A DNA stretch of 64,000 bases from Alteromonas sp. 1_MG-2023 (GTDB taxonomy: Bacteria > Pseudomonadota > Gammaproteobacteria > Enterobacterales > Alteromonadaceae), in the NCBI RefSeq assembly GCF_030547075.1, contig NZ_JAUOQH010000014.1, positions 1 through 64,000 on the forward strand, read 5' to 3'. The notes under the pieces are model-generated. The model saw only the letters and a list, made by a program, of their open reading frames with translations. It was not told where the DNA came from and did no database searches. Of this stretch, positions 9,250-17,083 are shown one piece after another. The stretch's first letter is position 1. Each line of letters opens with the position of its first letter. Position numbers and translations under genes: made by a program.

Positions 9250-9581
9250 GCGTGACTATATTCCCTTTCGTTACTGATATGGCTACCTAGTTTTGCGACT
9301 ATTTTGTAAACAAGTAAGGTCTACAGTCACAATTGGTAATACCATTTTACCTATACAGTTTAAGATAGATTGAAACCGAGGTAAATACTCTCAAGCATAG
9401 CAAACTTGTAAGGAGTTGCTGGTTGTTAAGCTTTATTGTTGAATTTGTTGCAAAAATTTAGCGAAGACCCACTGGTCTGATGAGGTGTAGTGTCGAGGTA
9501 ATAAGACGTGAAACTGCTGATCTATAAATGAAAAATTTATAGACCAGGAGTGATTGGTCACTTTCTTGTTAATAAAAATGA
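9250..9581. other. Intergenic region pdhR-ampE
   Basis: This 332-bp gap holds the PdhR-type operator at 9331-9347 and a small AT-rich hairpin at 9522-9542 (8-bp stem CTATAAAT, loop GAAAA) about 40 bases past the ampE start-distal end, that is, between ampE's stop and pdhR's promoter. I see no open reading frame with a ribosome site. No convincing -35/-10 pair could be fixed. Confidence 0.5.
9331..9347. promoter_or_regulatory. PdhR operator
   Basis: AATTGGTAATACCATTT matches the known PdhR consensus ATTGGTnnnACCAAT, with one departure in the right half-site. It lies upstream of pdhR and, through read-through, upstream of aceEF-lpdA. The consensus is established for enterobacterial PdhR; use here is inferred from the match and the position. 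Confidence 0.75.
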
Positions 9582-10451
9582 TTAGGCAAGGGTGCCAATA
9601 ACGGTAAGTACAGAGGTGATAACAAGCAGAAAAATAACATTACGTTTTGCTAACTTGACCAGCACTTTAGGCTCTACAGCGGCGTTCTCTGACTGGGCTT
9701 CACGCTCTTCTGTGGTCAACATTTCAGCTTTAGAAGAAACGCGGGTTAATAAATCGTAGGCTGAAATATTTAAAGAAAGGCCATCTTTAAGCCATTCAGG
9801 CAATGCACGAGAGAAATGCCCCATCATTAACATGCCAAATGCGGTAATACGTACGGGTATAAAATCTAGTGCGTACATTAGTTTGCCCGCTGCCATCGCC
9901 AAAGGATGTTGCGATGCACAAAAGTGTTCGGTTGCACTTCTACTGAAACAGTAAAATACAGCGCCGGGGGCACCAAATGCAATAAACCACAACATTACCG
10001 CGGCATAATGCTGATAGTTAAGCCAAGTTAGGTGCTGACCAAAGCTTTTTCCTTCTGCCATGGCGGTACCGTCACTGGCTCGCTTACTGCCACAATGCCC
10101 TAGTTGGTCTGTGTACATGCTGCAAGCTTGTAAATCCCCTCGGTCTGCCGCATTTAAAAAGCATTTATAAGTGGCCCGCAATACAGGGCAACCTATACAT
10201 AAAAACAGAATGATACTTTGCTCAATAAAGGTAAGAAAAGCGCCGAGCAGCCAATGTTCAACTAGCCCTATAATTAGCGCTGGTAGTAACATATATATAT
10301 AGAAGGCAACTGATGAGGTATCTTCTTCTAGCCATTTGCGCTCAGAAAGCCAGTTTTGATAGGCAACGGCATAACGTTCGATGTGCCATACCGGTGTTTT
10401 AGTAATGAGCCGTTCAAGACTTAATACCAGCAGTAAACTCATTAGTATCAT
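9582..10451 (-). CDS. ampE: AmpE-like inner-membrane protein (beta-lactamase regulatory modulator)
   Basis: This 289-residue polytopic membrane protein of the AmpE/CobD-related family pairs with AmpD in enterobacterial ampDE operons; its molecular role is poorly defined. The N-terminus MILMSLLLVLSLERLI is characteristic. Hydrophobic segments lie at about 47-65, 70-92, 150-170, 200-215 and at the C-terminus (about 269-289). An amphipathic cytosolic stretch (about 225-265) contains SKAEMLTTEEREA. The start may be Met1 or Met4. It sits 50 bp downstream of ampD on the same strand. No beta-lactamase or ampR gene is in the window, so a link to resistance is not shown; peptidoglycan recycling is the likelier context. 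Confidence 0.85.
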   Translation of the reverse strand: MILMSLLLVLSLERLITKTPVWHIERYAVAYQNWLSERKWLEEDTSSVAFYIYMLLPALIIGLVEHWLLGAFLTFIEQSIILFLCIGCPVLRATYKCFLNAADRGDLQACSMYTDQLGHCGSKRASDGTAMAEGKSFGQHLTWLNYQHYAAVMLWFIAFGAPGAVFYCFSRSATEHFCASQHPLAMAAGKLMYALDFIPVRITAFGMLMMGHFSRALPEWLKDGLSLNISAYDLLTRVSSKAEMLTTEEREAQSENAAVEPKVLVKLAKRNVIFLLVITSVLTVIGTLA

Positions 10452-10501
10452 GTTTGTTTCCTAACGTTAATTTGCAGAGCTGCCATTCAGCTACTATCTA
10501 G

Positions 10502-11056
10502 CTACTTTTCGGCTACTATACCGCTCCCCTTTAGCGACTGTCTAAAGCGAGGCCAATCAAACGCTACGCCTGGGTCGGTTTTACGGCCTGGTGCAATATC
10601 GTTATGGCCTACTATGCGCCCAAGCGTAATATTTGGGTATTCTTGCAGTATAAACTGGCTCAATTGTGTGAGTTGTTTATATTGAGCATCAGTATATGGC
10701 AGCGTATCGGTACCTTCTAATTCAATACCAATAGTAAAGTCGTTGCAACGTGAGCGACCTTGAAACGACGATAACCCTGCATGCCACGCCCGCTTATTAA
10801 AGGGCACGAATTGTTCTACCTCGCCCGTGCGATAAATAACACAATGGGCAGACACTCTTATGCCTGCTATTTCTTTATAAAACGGATGCTCATCAGGGTT
10901 TAACGTACCGGTAAACAATTCGCGAATGCCAGATGTACCAAACTGTGAGGGGGGTAACGAAATATTGTGAATGACCAACACACTCACATCGGTTTCGTCG
11001 GGCCGGTCATCATAATGTGGGCAATCAATTAGCGTCGCGGGCTCGTATAACACCAT
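10502..11056 (-). CDS. ampD: 1,6-anhydro-N-acetylmuramyl-L-alanine amidase AmpD
   Basis: This cytosolic zinc amidase cleaves the peptide from 1,6-anhydroMurNAc-peptides during peptidoglycan recycling. The 184-residue protein shows the amidase_2 fold with all three expected zinc ligands: H30 (LVIHNIS), H151 (VGHNDIAPGRKTDPG) and D161 in the same motif. There is no signal peptide, as expected for the cytosolic enzyme. It is the first gene of an ampD-ampE pair. The region just upstream is the repeat array, so its promoter must lie within or beside that array. Confidence 0.95.
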   Translation of the reverse strand: MVLYEPATLIDCPHYDDRPDETDVSVLVIHNISLPPSQFGTSGIRELFTGTLNPDEHPFYKEIAGIRVSAHCVIYRTGEVEQFVPFNKRAWHAGLSSFQGRSRCNDFTIGIELEGTDTLPYTDAQYKQLTQLSQFILQEYPNITLGRIVGHNDIAPGRKTDPGVAFDWPRFRQSLKGSGIVAEK

Positions 11057-11170
11057 ATAATTTGAAAGTTCGTTACGTTGTTTTCGTTAATAACAGTGTG
11101 ACACCAGCTGCCCACAGGCACAAGCTCGCAAGCGTACGATTCAGCATCGAGGGGGATAGCAGTAAGCCAG

Positions 11171-11248
11171 CATCCATTTAAAACACGCCGTAAACCCATC
11201 CATGGGGGCTCTGTGCAGCTCCCTGCTGCACAAGGTTTTAAATGGATG
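11171..11248. repeat. Nested inverted-repeat element A
   Basis: The outer perfect 14-bp inverted repeat CATCCATTTAAAAC (11171-11184) and GTTTTAAATGGATG (11235-11248) encloses a core CACGCCGTAAACCCATCCATGG. An inner hairpin TGTGCAGC/GCTGCACA (11212-11232, 5-base loop) follows the core. The architecture is MITE- or REP-like: non-coding, with terminal inverted repeats. Its right half is copied again at 11445-11490. Confidence 0.7.
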
Positions 11249-11444
11249 CGGGCTGACTGCTTTGACAAATGGCTATCTGATTAGGACTCATACTAACGTT
11301 TTGCGTGAAAGGTGAGTTTAGGGGTAAAGCACGCCGTGAATCCATCCATGGAGGCTCGGCTGCAGCATCCATGCTGCAGACGACTTTATCCACAAACTCA
11401 CCTTACACTTAATAGATCGCTAATAATTTTGAAAATAGAAAAAA
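11213..11444 (+). repeat. Degenerate tandem unit, copy 1 (interrupted by element B)
   Basis: The unit begins with the GTGCAGC hairpin, followed by AAGGTTTTAAATGGAT and a GGCTGACT block. A spacer ends near AACGTTTTG, then come AAACTCACCTTACACTTA and ATAGATCGCTAATA. The same order recurs in copy 2, which lacks the embedded hairpin element, so the element appears to have been inserted in copy 1. Confidence 0.6.
11309..11404. repeat. Nested inverted-repeat element B
   Basis: The outer arms AAGGTGAGTTT (11309-11319) and AAACTCACCTT (11394-11404) are perfect inverted repeats. They continue imperfectly as GGGTAAAG and CTTTATCC. The core CACGCCGTGAATCCATCCATGG resembles element A. The inner hairpin CTGCAGCAT/ATGCTGCAG (11360-11379) has a 2-base gap at the centre. 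It has the same architecture as element A with different arms. Confidence 0.7.
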
Positions 11445-11616
11445 GTGCAGCTCTATGCTGCACAAGGTTTTAAATGGATACTGGCTGACTAATTTGAGGA
11501 GTGTCTAGTCGATTGGGACACATATCAATGTTTTGAAAGAAATCGCGCAGACTGCTTTCCCACTAAACTCATCTTACACTTATATAGATTGCTAGTATTT
11601 GTAGAAAACAGAAAGA
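11445..11616 (+). repeat. Degenerate tandem unit, copy 2
   Basis: It starts with GTGCAGCTCTATGCTGCAC, continues AAGGTTTTAAATGGAT, and passes through GATTGGGACACATATCAATG and ATCTTACACTTATATAGATT to GAAAACAGAAAGAA. It aligns block by block with copy 1. A shortened third copy starts at about 11617 (GTACTGCTCCCTGCTGCG, then AGGTTTAACTGGGTACG). Confidence 0.6.
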
Positions 11617-11743
11617 AGTACTGCTCCCTGCTGCGCTAGGTTTAACTGGGTACGAACTTCATTAATTAGACCGATACATTTATATATGGTCAAAAAGTAG
11701 GTATAAGAAAGACGGTATAAAGAGAACGATAAAAAGAAGTGGG

Positions 11744-12274
11744 ATGTTTTATATGAGTGAAGATGATTCTGTAGGCGAGAGTTCTGCGGGTAAGTATATG
11801 GTGGTGCTGGCGTGGATTTGCGGGTTTGGCCTGCTGGTTTATGTTTTTTCTGGCTTACTCGACAAACAAGTTAACCCTAACAGCGAACCTCAGTCACAAC
11901 GTATTGGTTCGCAAACTGAAGTGCGGTTAAAGCAGAATCGGGCTGGGCACTATGTTACTTCTGGTTATATAAATGGCGAAGAAGTGGTGTTTTTGGTAGA
12001 TACCGGTGCTACCGATGTTTCTATACCTGCCCATCTAGCCCAGCGACTTAAACTGCAAGCGGGTCGTAAAGCTTTCGCGAATACCGCTAATGGTACGGTT
12101 ACTGTGGCTGAGTCTTCTATTAATACCCTTCGCATTGGCGACATTGTATTAAACAACGTTAGAGCAAACTTAAACCCCGGTATGCAAAGTGAGCATATCT
12201 TGCTTGGAATGAGTGTTTTACGGCAATTAGAGTTTACTCAGCGCGGAGATTGGTTAATATTGCGTACCCTTTAA
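11744..12274 (+). CDS. Membrane-anchored retropepsin-like aspartic protease (clan AA)
   Basis: This 176-residue protein has one N-terminal membrane anchor (about residues 18-38) and a periplasmic single-domain aspartic protease of the TIGR02281/retropepsin-like type. The catalytic motif is VDTGATDVSIP with Asp at about 86. A second conserved strand pair, SEHILLGMSVLRQLEF, is typical of the flap and hydrophobic-hydrophobic-glycine region. Such proteins must dimerise to be active. The substrate is unknown. The start could be ATG 11744 or ATG 11753. It lies 19 bp upstream of nadC and is probably co-transcribed with it, although no functional link is known. Confidence 0.85.
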   Translation: MFYMSEDDSVGESSAGKYMVVLAWICGFGLLVYVFSGLLDKQVNPNSEPQSQRIGSQTEVRLKQNRAGHYVTSGYINGEEVVFLVDTGATDVSIPAHLAQRLKLQAGRKAFANTANGTVTVAESSINTLRIGDIVLNNVRANLNPGMQSEHILLGMSVLRQLEFTQRGDWLILRTL

Positions 12275-12293
12275 TGCTAAAACAGCGATCATC

Positions 12294-13148
12294 ATGATAT
12301 CACCAGACATTAACGCCATTCGCGAACAAGTTTCCCTTGCGCTTATTGAAGATTTAGGTGGCGAGCTTAACCCTAATAACGACATTACTGCGAACCTAAT
12401 AGACGAAAGCGAAAGTGCGACCGCTATTATTATTACCCGCGAGCCTTGTGTTATATGCGGCGTAGCATGGGTTGAGCAAGCGTTTGGGTTAATTGATGAT
12501 AGCGTGAAATTAGAATGGCACGTTAAAGATGGCGATACTGTGGCTGCAGATGCCAAACTGCTTACGTTAACAGGATCGGCTCGCGCTATTCTCACTGCCG
12601 AACGTGTAGCACTTAATTTTTTGCAAACCCTTTCTGCAACTGCCACCGTTACTGCAAGTTACGCAAAACTGTTAGCAGGCAGCAATACAAAAATTCTTGA
12701 TACCCGCAAAACCCTACCTGGTCTTCGCATGGCACAAAAGTATGCAGTACATTGTGGCGGCGGGCAAAATCATCGTATCGGTTTGTTTGATGCGTTCTTA
12801 ATAAAAGAAAATCACATATTCTCCTGTGGCAGTATCGAAAAAGCGATAACCCGAGCCAAAGCGATGAAGCCGGGCAAACCTGTTGAAGTAGAGGTTGAAA
12901 GCCTTGAAGAGTTGCAACAGGCCCTATCGGCTGGGGCTGACATTGTTATGTTGGATAACTTTACCAACGAACAGATCCAAAAGGCAGTAGCGCTTACCCA
13001 AGGGCAATGTAAACTAGAAGTGTCAGGTAACATTACCGATGAGCGGTTATCGTCGCTAGCAACACTGGGTGTAGATTATATTTCATCTGGTGCGTTAACC
13101 AAGAATGTAAAGGCTATTGATTTGTCGCTAAGAGTTAGTTTAGCGTAG
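12294..13148 (+). CDS. nadC: Nicotinate-nucleotide pyrophosphorylase (quinolinate phosphoribosyltransferase)
   Basis: It converts quinolinate and PRPP to nicotinate mononucleotide, CO2 and PPi in de novo NAD synthesis. The 284-residue protein has the conserved DTRKTLPGLRMAQKYAV segment followed by GGGQNHR and then LFDAFLIKENH. The C-terminal barrel carries VEVEVESLEEL, MLDNF and a final SGALTK phosphate-binding loop. The ribosome site before the ATG is weak, which suggests coupling to the upstream protease gene. It sits in the conserved ampD-nadC-pilin neighbourhood. Confidence 0.96.
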   Translation: MISPDINAIREQVSLALIEDLGGELNPNNDITANLIDESESATAIIITREPCVICGVAWVEQAFGLIDDSVKLEWHVKDGDTVAADAKLLTLTGSARAILTAERVALNFLQTLSATATVTASYAKLLAGSNTKILDTRKTLPGLRMAQKYAVHCGGGQNHRIGLFDAFLIKENHIFSCGSIEKAITRAKAMKPGKPVEVEVESLEELQQALSAGADIVMLDNFTNEQIQKAVALTQGQCKLEVSGNITDERLSSLATLGVDYISSGALTKNVKAIDLSLRVSLA

Positions 13149-13518
13149 ATAAGTTGACGACGACTTTAATAGGTATTAAAAACTGTATTTAATGCGTATT
13201 GAATACAGTAATTAATAGTGGTGCAGCCTTAATTTCGTATAGACGTATTTTATCTACATTTATAATACTTAGTTTATTATACATACATAATGAGTTGCGA
13301 TTTTATACCAAAGTTCAACAACATAGGTCTGCACAGAAGTGGTTGGACGTGTCATACTTAATAAAGTCAGACATAGGTATTTTTCTGCATACTTGTCACT
13401 GGCCGATTAATTTATATACTTAGATTCAAGTACCAGGGCGTTTAAGGACGACTCGGGTATAAACGTCAATTTTAATTACTTTTTAACTTTACGTGATATA
13501 CACGTCCCGGAGAAAACC
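13149..13518. other. Intergenic region nadC-pilA
   Basis: This AT-rich 370-bp gap should hold the pilin promoter. A 74-codon frame at 13199-13423 has no ribosome site or family features and is probably noise. Just ahead of the pilA ribosome site is ACGTG-ATATA-CACGT (13491-13505), a small stem directly next to CCCGGAG. It could affect translation of the pilin mRNA. I could not find a convincing sigma-54 -24/-12 element. Confidence 0.4.
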
Positions 13519-13935
13519 ATGATGAACATGAAAAACAAAAACCAAAAAGGTTTCACCCTAATCGAACTAATGATCGTTGTTGCCATTATCGGTATCTTGG
13601 CTGCAATCGCATTACCTGCTTATCAGACTTATACTGTAAAATCTAAGTTTACTGAAGTAGTGATGGCTACAACTGCCTTCAAAACTGCTTATGAAGTAGG
13701 CGCTCAGACCGGAGAGTTTGCAACAAAAGCTGCAGCTGAGCCTGGTGTTGGTGGCTTACCACAAAATTTGGGAGCTAAAGGTAGAGTTGCTTCAGTTGAG
13801 ATTAAAGGCGGCGTTATAACTGCGACAGGTACAACTGAAGTGGATGATTACACCTACATCCTAACTCCAGACGGTGTAGACGCTCCAATTCAGTGGACTA
13901 AATCCGGTACATGTGTAGCTGCAGGAGTGTGCTAA
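13519..13935 (+). CDS. pilA: Type IV major pilin (PilA-like prepilin)
   Basis: This 138-residue prepilin carries a short basic leader ending KNKNQKG and the class III signal [19 protein letters not shown]. PilD would cleave after G11 and N-methylate F12; Glu5 of the mature protein (E16) is present. A hydrophobic assembly helix follows, then a small globular domain with a C-terminal disulfide loop (C132 and C138, the last residue). The mature protein is about 127 residues. A GGAG ribosome site lies 6 bases before the ATG. A strong terminator follows, so the pilin can be made in excess over pilC. Confidence 0.93.
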   Translation: MMNMKNKNQKGFTLIELMIVVAIIGILAAIALPAYQTYTVKSKFTEVVMATTAFKTAYEVGAQTGEFATKAAAEPGVGGLPQNLGAKGRVASVEIKGGVITATGTTEVDDYTYILTPDGVDAPIQWTKSGTCVAAGVC

Positions 13936-13955
13936 CGAGCGATCGTTTCATCTAG

Positions 13956-13984
13956 GGGAAGTGCAGGTGCACTTCCCTTTTTTA
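13956..13984 (+). terminator. Rho-independent terminator/attenuator between pilA and pilC
   Basis: The arms GGGAAGTGCA and TGCACTTCCC form a perfect palindromic stem, followed by TTTTTTATTT. It lies 20 bases after the pilA stop and 18 bases before the pilC start, so most transcripts would end after pilA. Confidence 0.9.
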
Positions 13985-14001
13985 TTTAAGGAAGGATATC
14001 T

Positions 14002-15210
14002 GTGAAGGCTGTAATAGTTTACGAATGGCAAGGTAAAGATGGGCATGGTACTAGTCGCAAAGGTGAAATTTCAGCGACTAACCTTAAAGAAGCGAAAATG
14101 CAGCTTCGTAAACAAGGAGTTTCAGTCCGTAAAGTCAAAAAACAACAAAAATCGTTATTCGGTCGTGGCGGTCAAAAAATCACCGCTGCAGACATTTCAG
14201 TATTTTCTCGTCAAATTGCCACCATGTTAGCCGCCGGTGTTACCCTTATTCAATCCTTGGACATGATCTCCCAAGGTCATGCTAAAGCATCGATGCGAAA
14301 ACTACTCGGCGAAATCACCAATGAAGTACGCTCAGGTAATCCGTTATCGAACTCATTGCGTAAACATCCAGATTATTTCGATGACTTATACTGCGACTTG
14401 GTTTATACCGGTGAGCAATCTGGTGCCCTTGAAACCATTTACGACCGTATCGCCACTTATAAAGAAAAAGCAGAAGCGCTAAAGTCAAAAATTAAAAAGG
14501 CGATGTTTTACCCTATTGCGGTAGTCGTGGTTGCATTCATTGTTACCACTATCTTGTTAGTATTCGTTGTTCCCCAATTCGAGGAGATTTTTAGTAGCTT
14601 TGGGGCTGAGTTACCGGCATTTACATTATTGGTACTTGCCATCTCAAACTTTGTACAAGGTTACGGTATTTATATTGGTATAGCCATGGCGGCGGCAGGT
14701 TATCTTTTTATGCGGGCTCACAAGAAAAGTCAGAGTTTTCGCGACAAAGTGGATAGGGCTGTGCTTAAAATTCCCGTTATTGGTGAAATTCTTAAAAAGG
14801 CCAGTATAGCGCGCTTTACTCGTACACTTGCTACTACCTTTGCCGCAGGTGTGCCCCTAATTGGTGCGCTCGAATCTTCAGCAGGCGCATCAGGAAATGC
14901 AGTGTATAGAGAAGCCATCATGTTTATGCGAAAAGAAGTAGCAGGCGGAACACCTATGAACACAGCAATGCGTGCTACTAATGTATTCCCTGACATGGTG
15001 ACCCAAATGGTCGCTATTGGTGAGGAGTCAGGCTCTGTAGACGCAATGCTAAGTAAAATAGCCACCATATATGAATCAGAAGTTGACGATATGGTTGATG
15101 GCTTAACCAGTCTTTTAGAGCCTATGATAATGGCTGTGCTAGGTGTTGTTATTGGGGGGCTTATTATTGCTATGTACCTTCCCATATTCGAAATGGGTAA
15201 TGTGGTATAA
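14002..15210 (+). CDS. pilC: Type IV pilus inner-membrane platform protein PilC
   Basis: PilC is the inner-membrane platform that couples the extension/retraction ATPases to pilin assembly. The 402-residue protein has the two tandem T2SF (GspF) domains. The first carries DISVFSRQIATMLAAGVTLI and the second FTRTLATTFAAGVPLIGALE. Transmembrane segments lie near residues 168-190, 215-235 and 370-395. It starts with GTG at 14002 behind an AAGGAAGG ribosome site. The usual pilB gene is missing between pilA and here; only 66 bp separate the two. Confidence 0.95.
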   Translation: MKAVIVYEWQGKDGHGTSRKGEISATNLKEAKMQLRKQGVSVRKVKKQQKSLFGRGGQKITAADISVFSRQIATMLAAGVTLIQSLDMISQGHAKASMRKLLGEITNEVRSGNPLSNSLRKHPDYFDDLYCDLVYTGEQSGALETIYDRIATYKEKAEALKSKIKKAMFYPIAVVVVAFIVTTILLVFVVPQFEEIFSSFGAELPAFTLLVLAISNFVQGYGIYIGIAMAAAGYLFMRAHKKSQSFRDKVDRAVLKIPVIGEILKKASIARFTRTLATTFAAGVPLIGALESSAGASGNAVYREAIMFMRKEVAGGTPMNTAMRATNVFPDMVTQMVAIGEESGSVDAMLSKIATIYESEVDDMVDGLTSLLEPMIMAVLGVVIGGLIIAMYLPIFEMGNVV

Positions 15211-15257
15211 GCGATAAGCGTTAAAGAAACCTATATGTTCATGTACACATTATAATT

Positions 15258-15283
15258 AGGCTTGCCCCGTGCAGGCCTTTTTT
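15258..15283 (+). terminator. Rho-independent terminator after pilC
   Basis: The stem AGGCTTGC/GCAGGCCT (one G-T wobble) has loop CCCGT and is followed by TTTTT. It lies 48 bases past the pilC stop and 38 before pilD, so pilD probably depends on read-through or its own promoter. Confidence 0.7.
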
Positions 15284-15320
15284 GCATTATTAATTCAAAG
15301 AATAAAGAGAACACTATCTT

Positions 15321-16265
15321 ATGGAAGCGATGTTGCTTACCGCCGAACTTTACCCTTGGCTATTCTACCTGTTTGTTTTTGTTATCAGTTTAATGGTGGG
15401 CAGCTTTCTTAATGTGGTGATTCATCGCTTGCCGATTATGATGGAAAACAGTTGGAAGCAAGAATACGCTAGTTATTTTGATGATACAGGCAGTGATAGT
15501 GGCAGCGAGACTGGCAACGATTCAGCACATACAACCAACCAAAATTCAGAATCTGTAGATAACCAGCATACTCAAGAAACCTTCAACTTAGCCAAGCCAG
15601 ATAGCACCTGCCCTTGTTGCGGCCATAAAATTCGTGCGTGGGAAAACATTCCTATTATTAGTTATCTGTTTCTTCGCGGAAAGTGCTCGGGATGCAAAGC
15701 CCCTATTTCTATTCGCTACCCCTTAGTAGAGTTGTTTACTGCCCTTACTTGTACTTTCGCGGCCTATTATTTTGGCCCCACACCACAAGCAATTTGGGCG
15801 ATAGTTTTTACCTATATTCTTATCGCGCTCATTTTTATCGATTTGGATAAAATGCTACTTCCGGATCAGCTTACCCTCCCCTTGCTATGGTTAGGTTTAA
15901 TTCTTAGCACCCAATCTATTTTTGTAGGGCCTGTAGATGCCATTATTGGTGCGGCAGCGGGATATTTAAGTTTATGGTCGGTGTATTGGCTATTCAAAAT
16001 AGTCACTGGCAAGGAAGGTATGGGCTATGGTGACTTTAAGATATTAGCGGCAATGGGGGCATTTACTGGCTGGCAAGGCTTACCGGTTATTATATTACTC
16101 TCTTCCGTTGTGGGTGCGATTGCAGGTGTTGCTTTGATGGTATTCCAAAACAAAGGAAAGTCACTGGCAATACCCTTTGGGCCTTATTTGGCTGTTGCAG
16201 GTTGGATAACCTTGTTTTATAAAGACACGATTATCTCCCACTATCTAGAATGGGCGCTGCATTAA
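15321..16265 (+). CDS. pilD: Prepilin peptidase/N-methyltransferase PilD
   Basis: This inner-membrane aspartic protease cleaves and N-methylates type IV prepilins and usually type II pseudopilins. The 314-residue protein has an N-terminal membrane helix with GSFLNVVIHRLP. The cytosolic zinc tetracysteine C97-x2-C100 and C122-x2-C125 follows. The catalytic aspartates lie in FIDLDKMLLPDQ and GKEGMGYGDFK (GxGD). It is about 25-40 residues longer than usual because of a Ser/Asp/Asn/Thr-rich hydrophilic insert at residues 53-90, before the zinc motif. It lies between pilC and coaE, the normal order. Confidence 0.95.
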   Translation: MEAMLLTAELYPWLFYLFVFVISLMVGSFLNVVIHRLPIMMENSWKQEYASYFDDTGSDSGSETGNDSAHTTNQNSESVDNQHTQETFNLAKPDSTCPCCGHKIRAWENIPIISYLFLRGKCSGCKAPISIRYPLVELFTALTCTFAAYYFGPTPQAIWAIVFTYILIALIFIDLDKMLLPDQLTLPLLWLGLILSTQSIFVGPVDAIIGAAAGYLSLWSVYWLFKIVTGKEGMGYGDFKILAAMGAFTGWQGLPVIILLSSVVGAIAGVALMVFQNKGKSLAIPFGPYLAVAGWITLFYKDTIISHYLEWALH

Positions 16266-16316
16266 TTGCATTGGCGGTATTGATTGTATTAAATGCAGTA
16301 ACAACAGGTGAAGGGC

Positions 16317-16955
16317 ATGACGATTAAAAACAATAACACCAAAATCGTGGTTGGTCTTACTGGCGGAATAGGCAGCGGTAAGTCTGCCGCTACCGCCGAG
16401 TTTGCTAAGTTAGGTATCGATATTATCGATGCCGATGAAGTGGCAAGAGAAGTAGTTGTTCCTGGCAGCGAAGGGCTCACTAAAATAACCGAGCATTTTG
16501 GGCCAGCCATTTTATTAGAAAACGGCACATTAAACCGTGCAGCCTTGCGTGAACAAGTTTTCAATAATGGTGAAGCAAAGCAGTGGCTCAACCAATTGCT
16601 GCACCCGCTTATTCGCAAAACTATGCTTCAACAAATAGCGGACGCTACAAGCGGCTATTGCATTTTGTCGGTTCCATTATTAATAGAAGGCAACCTTGCT
16701 GAGCTTTGCGATTATATTATTGTGGTAGATTGCCCCGAATCCATGCAACTTGAACGGGCCATGCAGCGTGATGGCAGTAGCCAACAAATTATTGAAAGTA
16801 TTATGGCCTCGCAAGCTACCCGAGCCGAAAGACTAGCCGCCGCCGATGATGTTATCGATAATAGTAAAACCCTTGAAAGCCTTAACGAGCAAGTACGTGC
16901 TCTAAACGGCAAGTACACCAGTAAATACACTGCAAAAATTGAAAATTCTGAGTAA
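16317..16955 (+). CDS. coaE: Dephospho-CoA kinase
   Basis: CoaE carries out the last step of coenzyme A synthesis, phosphorylating the 3'-hydroxyl of dephospho-CoA. The protein (about 212 residues) has the P-loop GLTGGIGSGKS and DIIDADEVAREVV, and the CoA-binding and lid region with LLHPLIR and VPLLIE. DCPESMQLERAMQRDG follows. I start at ATG 16317, preceded by AGGTGAAGG, rather than the in-frame GTG at 16308. It is the fifth gene of the nadC-pil-coaE-zapD-yacG block; the co-location is conserved in gammaproteobacteria though the functions differ. Confidence 0.95.
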   Translation: MTIKNNNTKIVVGLTGGIGSGKSAATAEFAKLGIDIIDADEVAREVVVPGSEGLTKITEHFGPAILLENGTLNRAALREQVFNNGEAKQWLNQLLHPLIRKTMLQQIADATSGYCILSVPLLIEGNLAELCDYIIVVDCPESMQLERAMQRDGSSQQIIESIMASQATRAERLAAADDVIDNSKTLESLNEQVRALNGKYTSKYTAKIENSE

Positions 16956-17083
16956 ATTCGCTTTTACTGCAACTTTTCCCCTCAAAACACGTCAAAAGTT
17001 TAATTGATTATTAAAGTAAGCTTGGCTTAGTGCGATTCATGCATTAGGCTTTAGGGTTAAGTCTATGTGTTTTAAGGATATCC

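Larger units (their letters stand above)
11057..11743. other. Non-coding gap filled with degenerate tandem repeats and hairpins
   Basis: This 687-bp region lies between the divergent ampD and protease genes. It contains three successive imperfect copies of one unit (starting at 11213, 11445 and about 11617), with a second hairpin element (11309-11404) embedded in the first copy. A 79-codon frame at 11029-11268 overlaps ampD and the hairpins; its translation shows no family features, so I regard it as spurious. The promoters of both flanking genes must be here, but I could not fix them. Confidence 0.7.

Noticed and set aside
11029..11268. 79-codon minus-strand frame overlapping the ampD start
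   Set aside because: It runs through the palindromic repeat elements and has no recognisable protein features; the repeats explain it better.
13199..13423. 74-codon frame between nadC and pilA
   Set aside because: It has no ribosome site, an odd composition and lies in the pilin promoter region.
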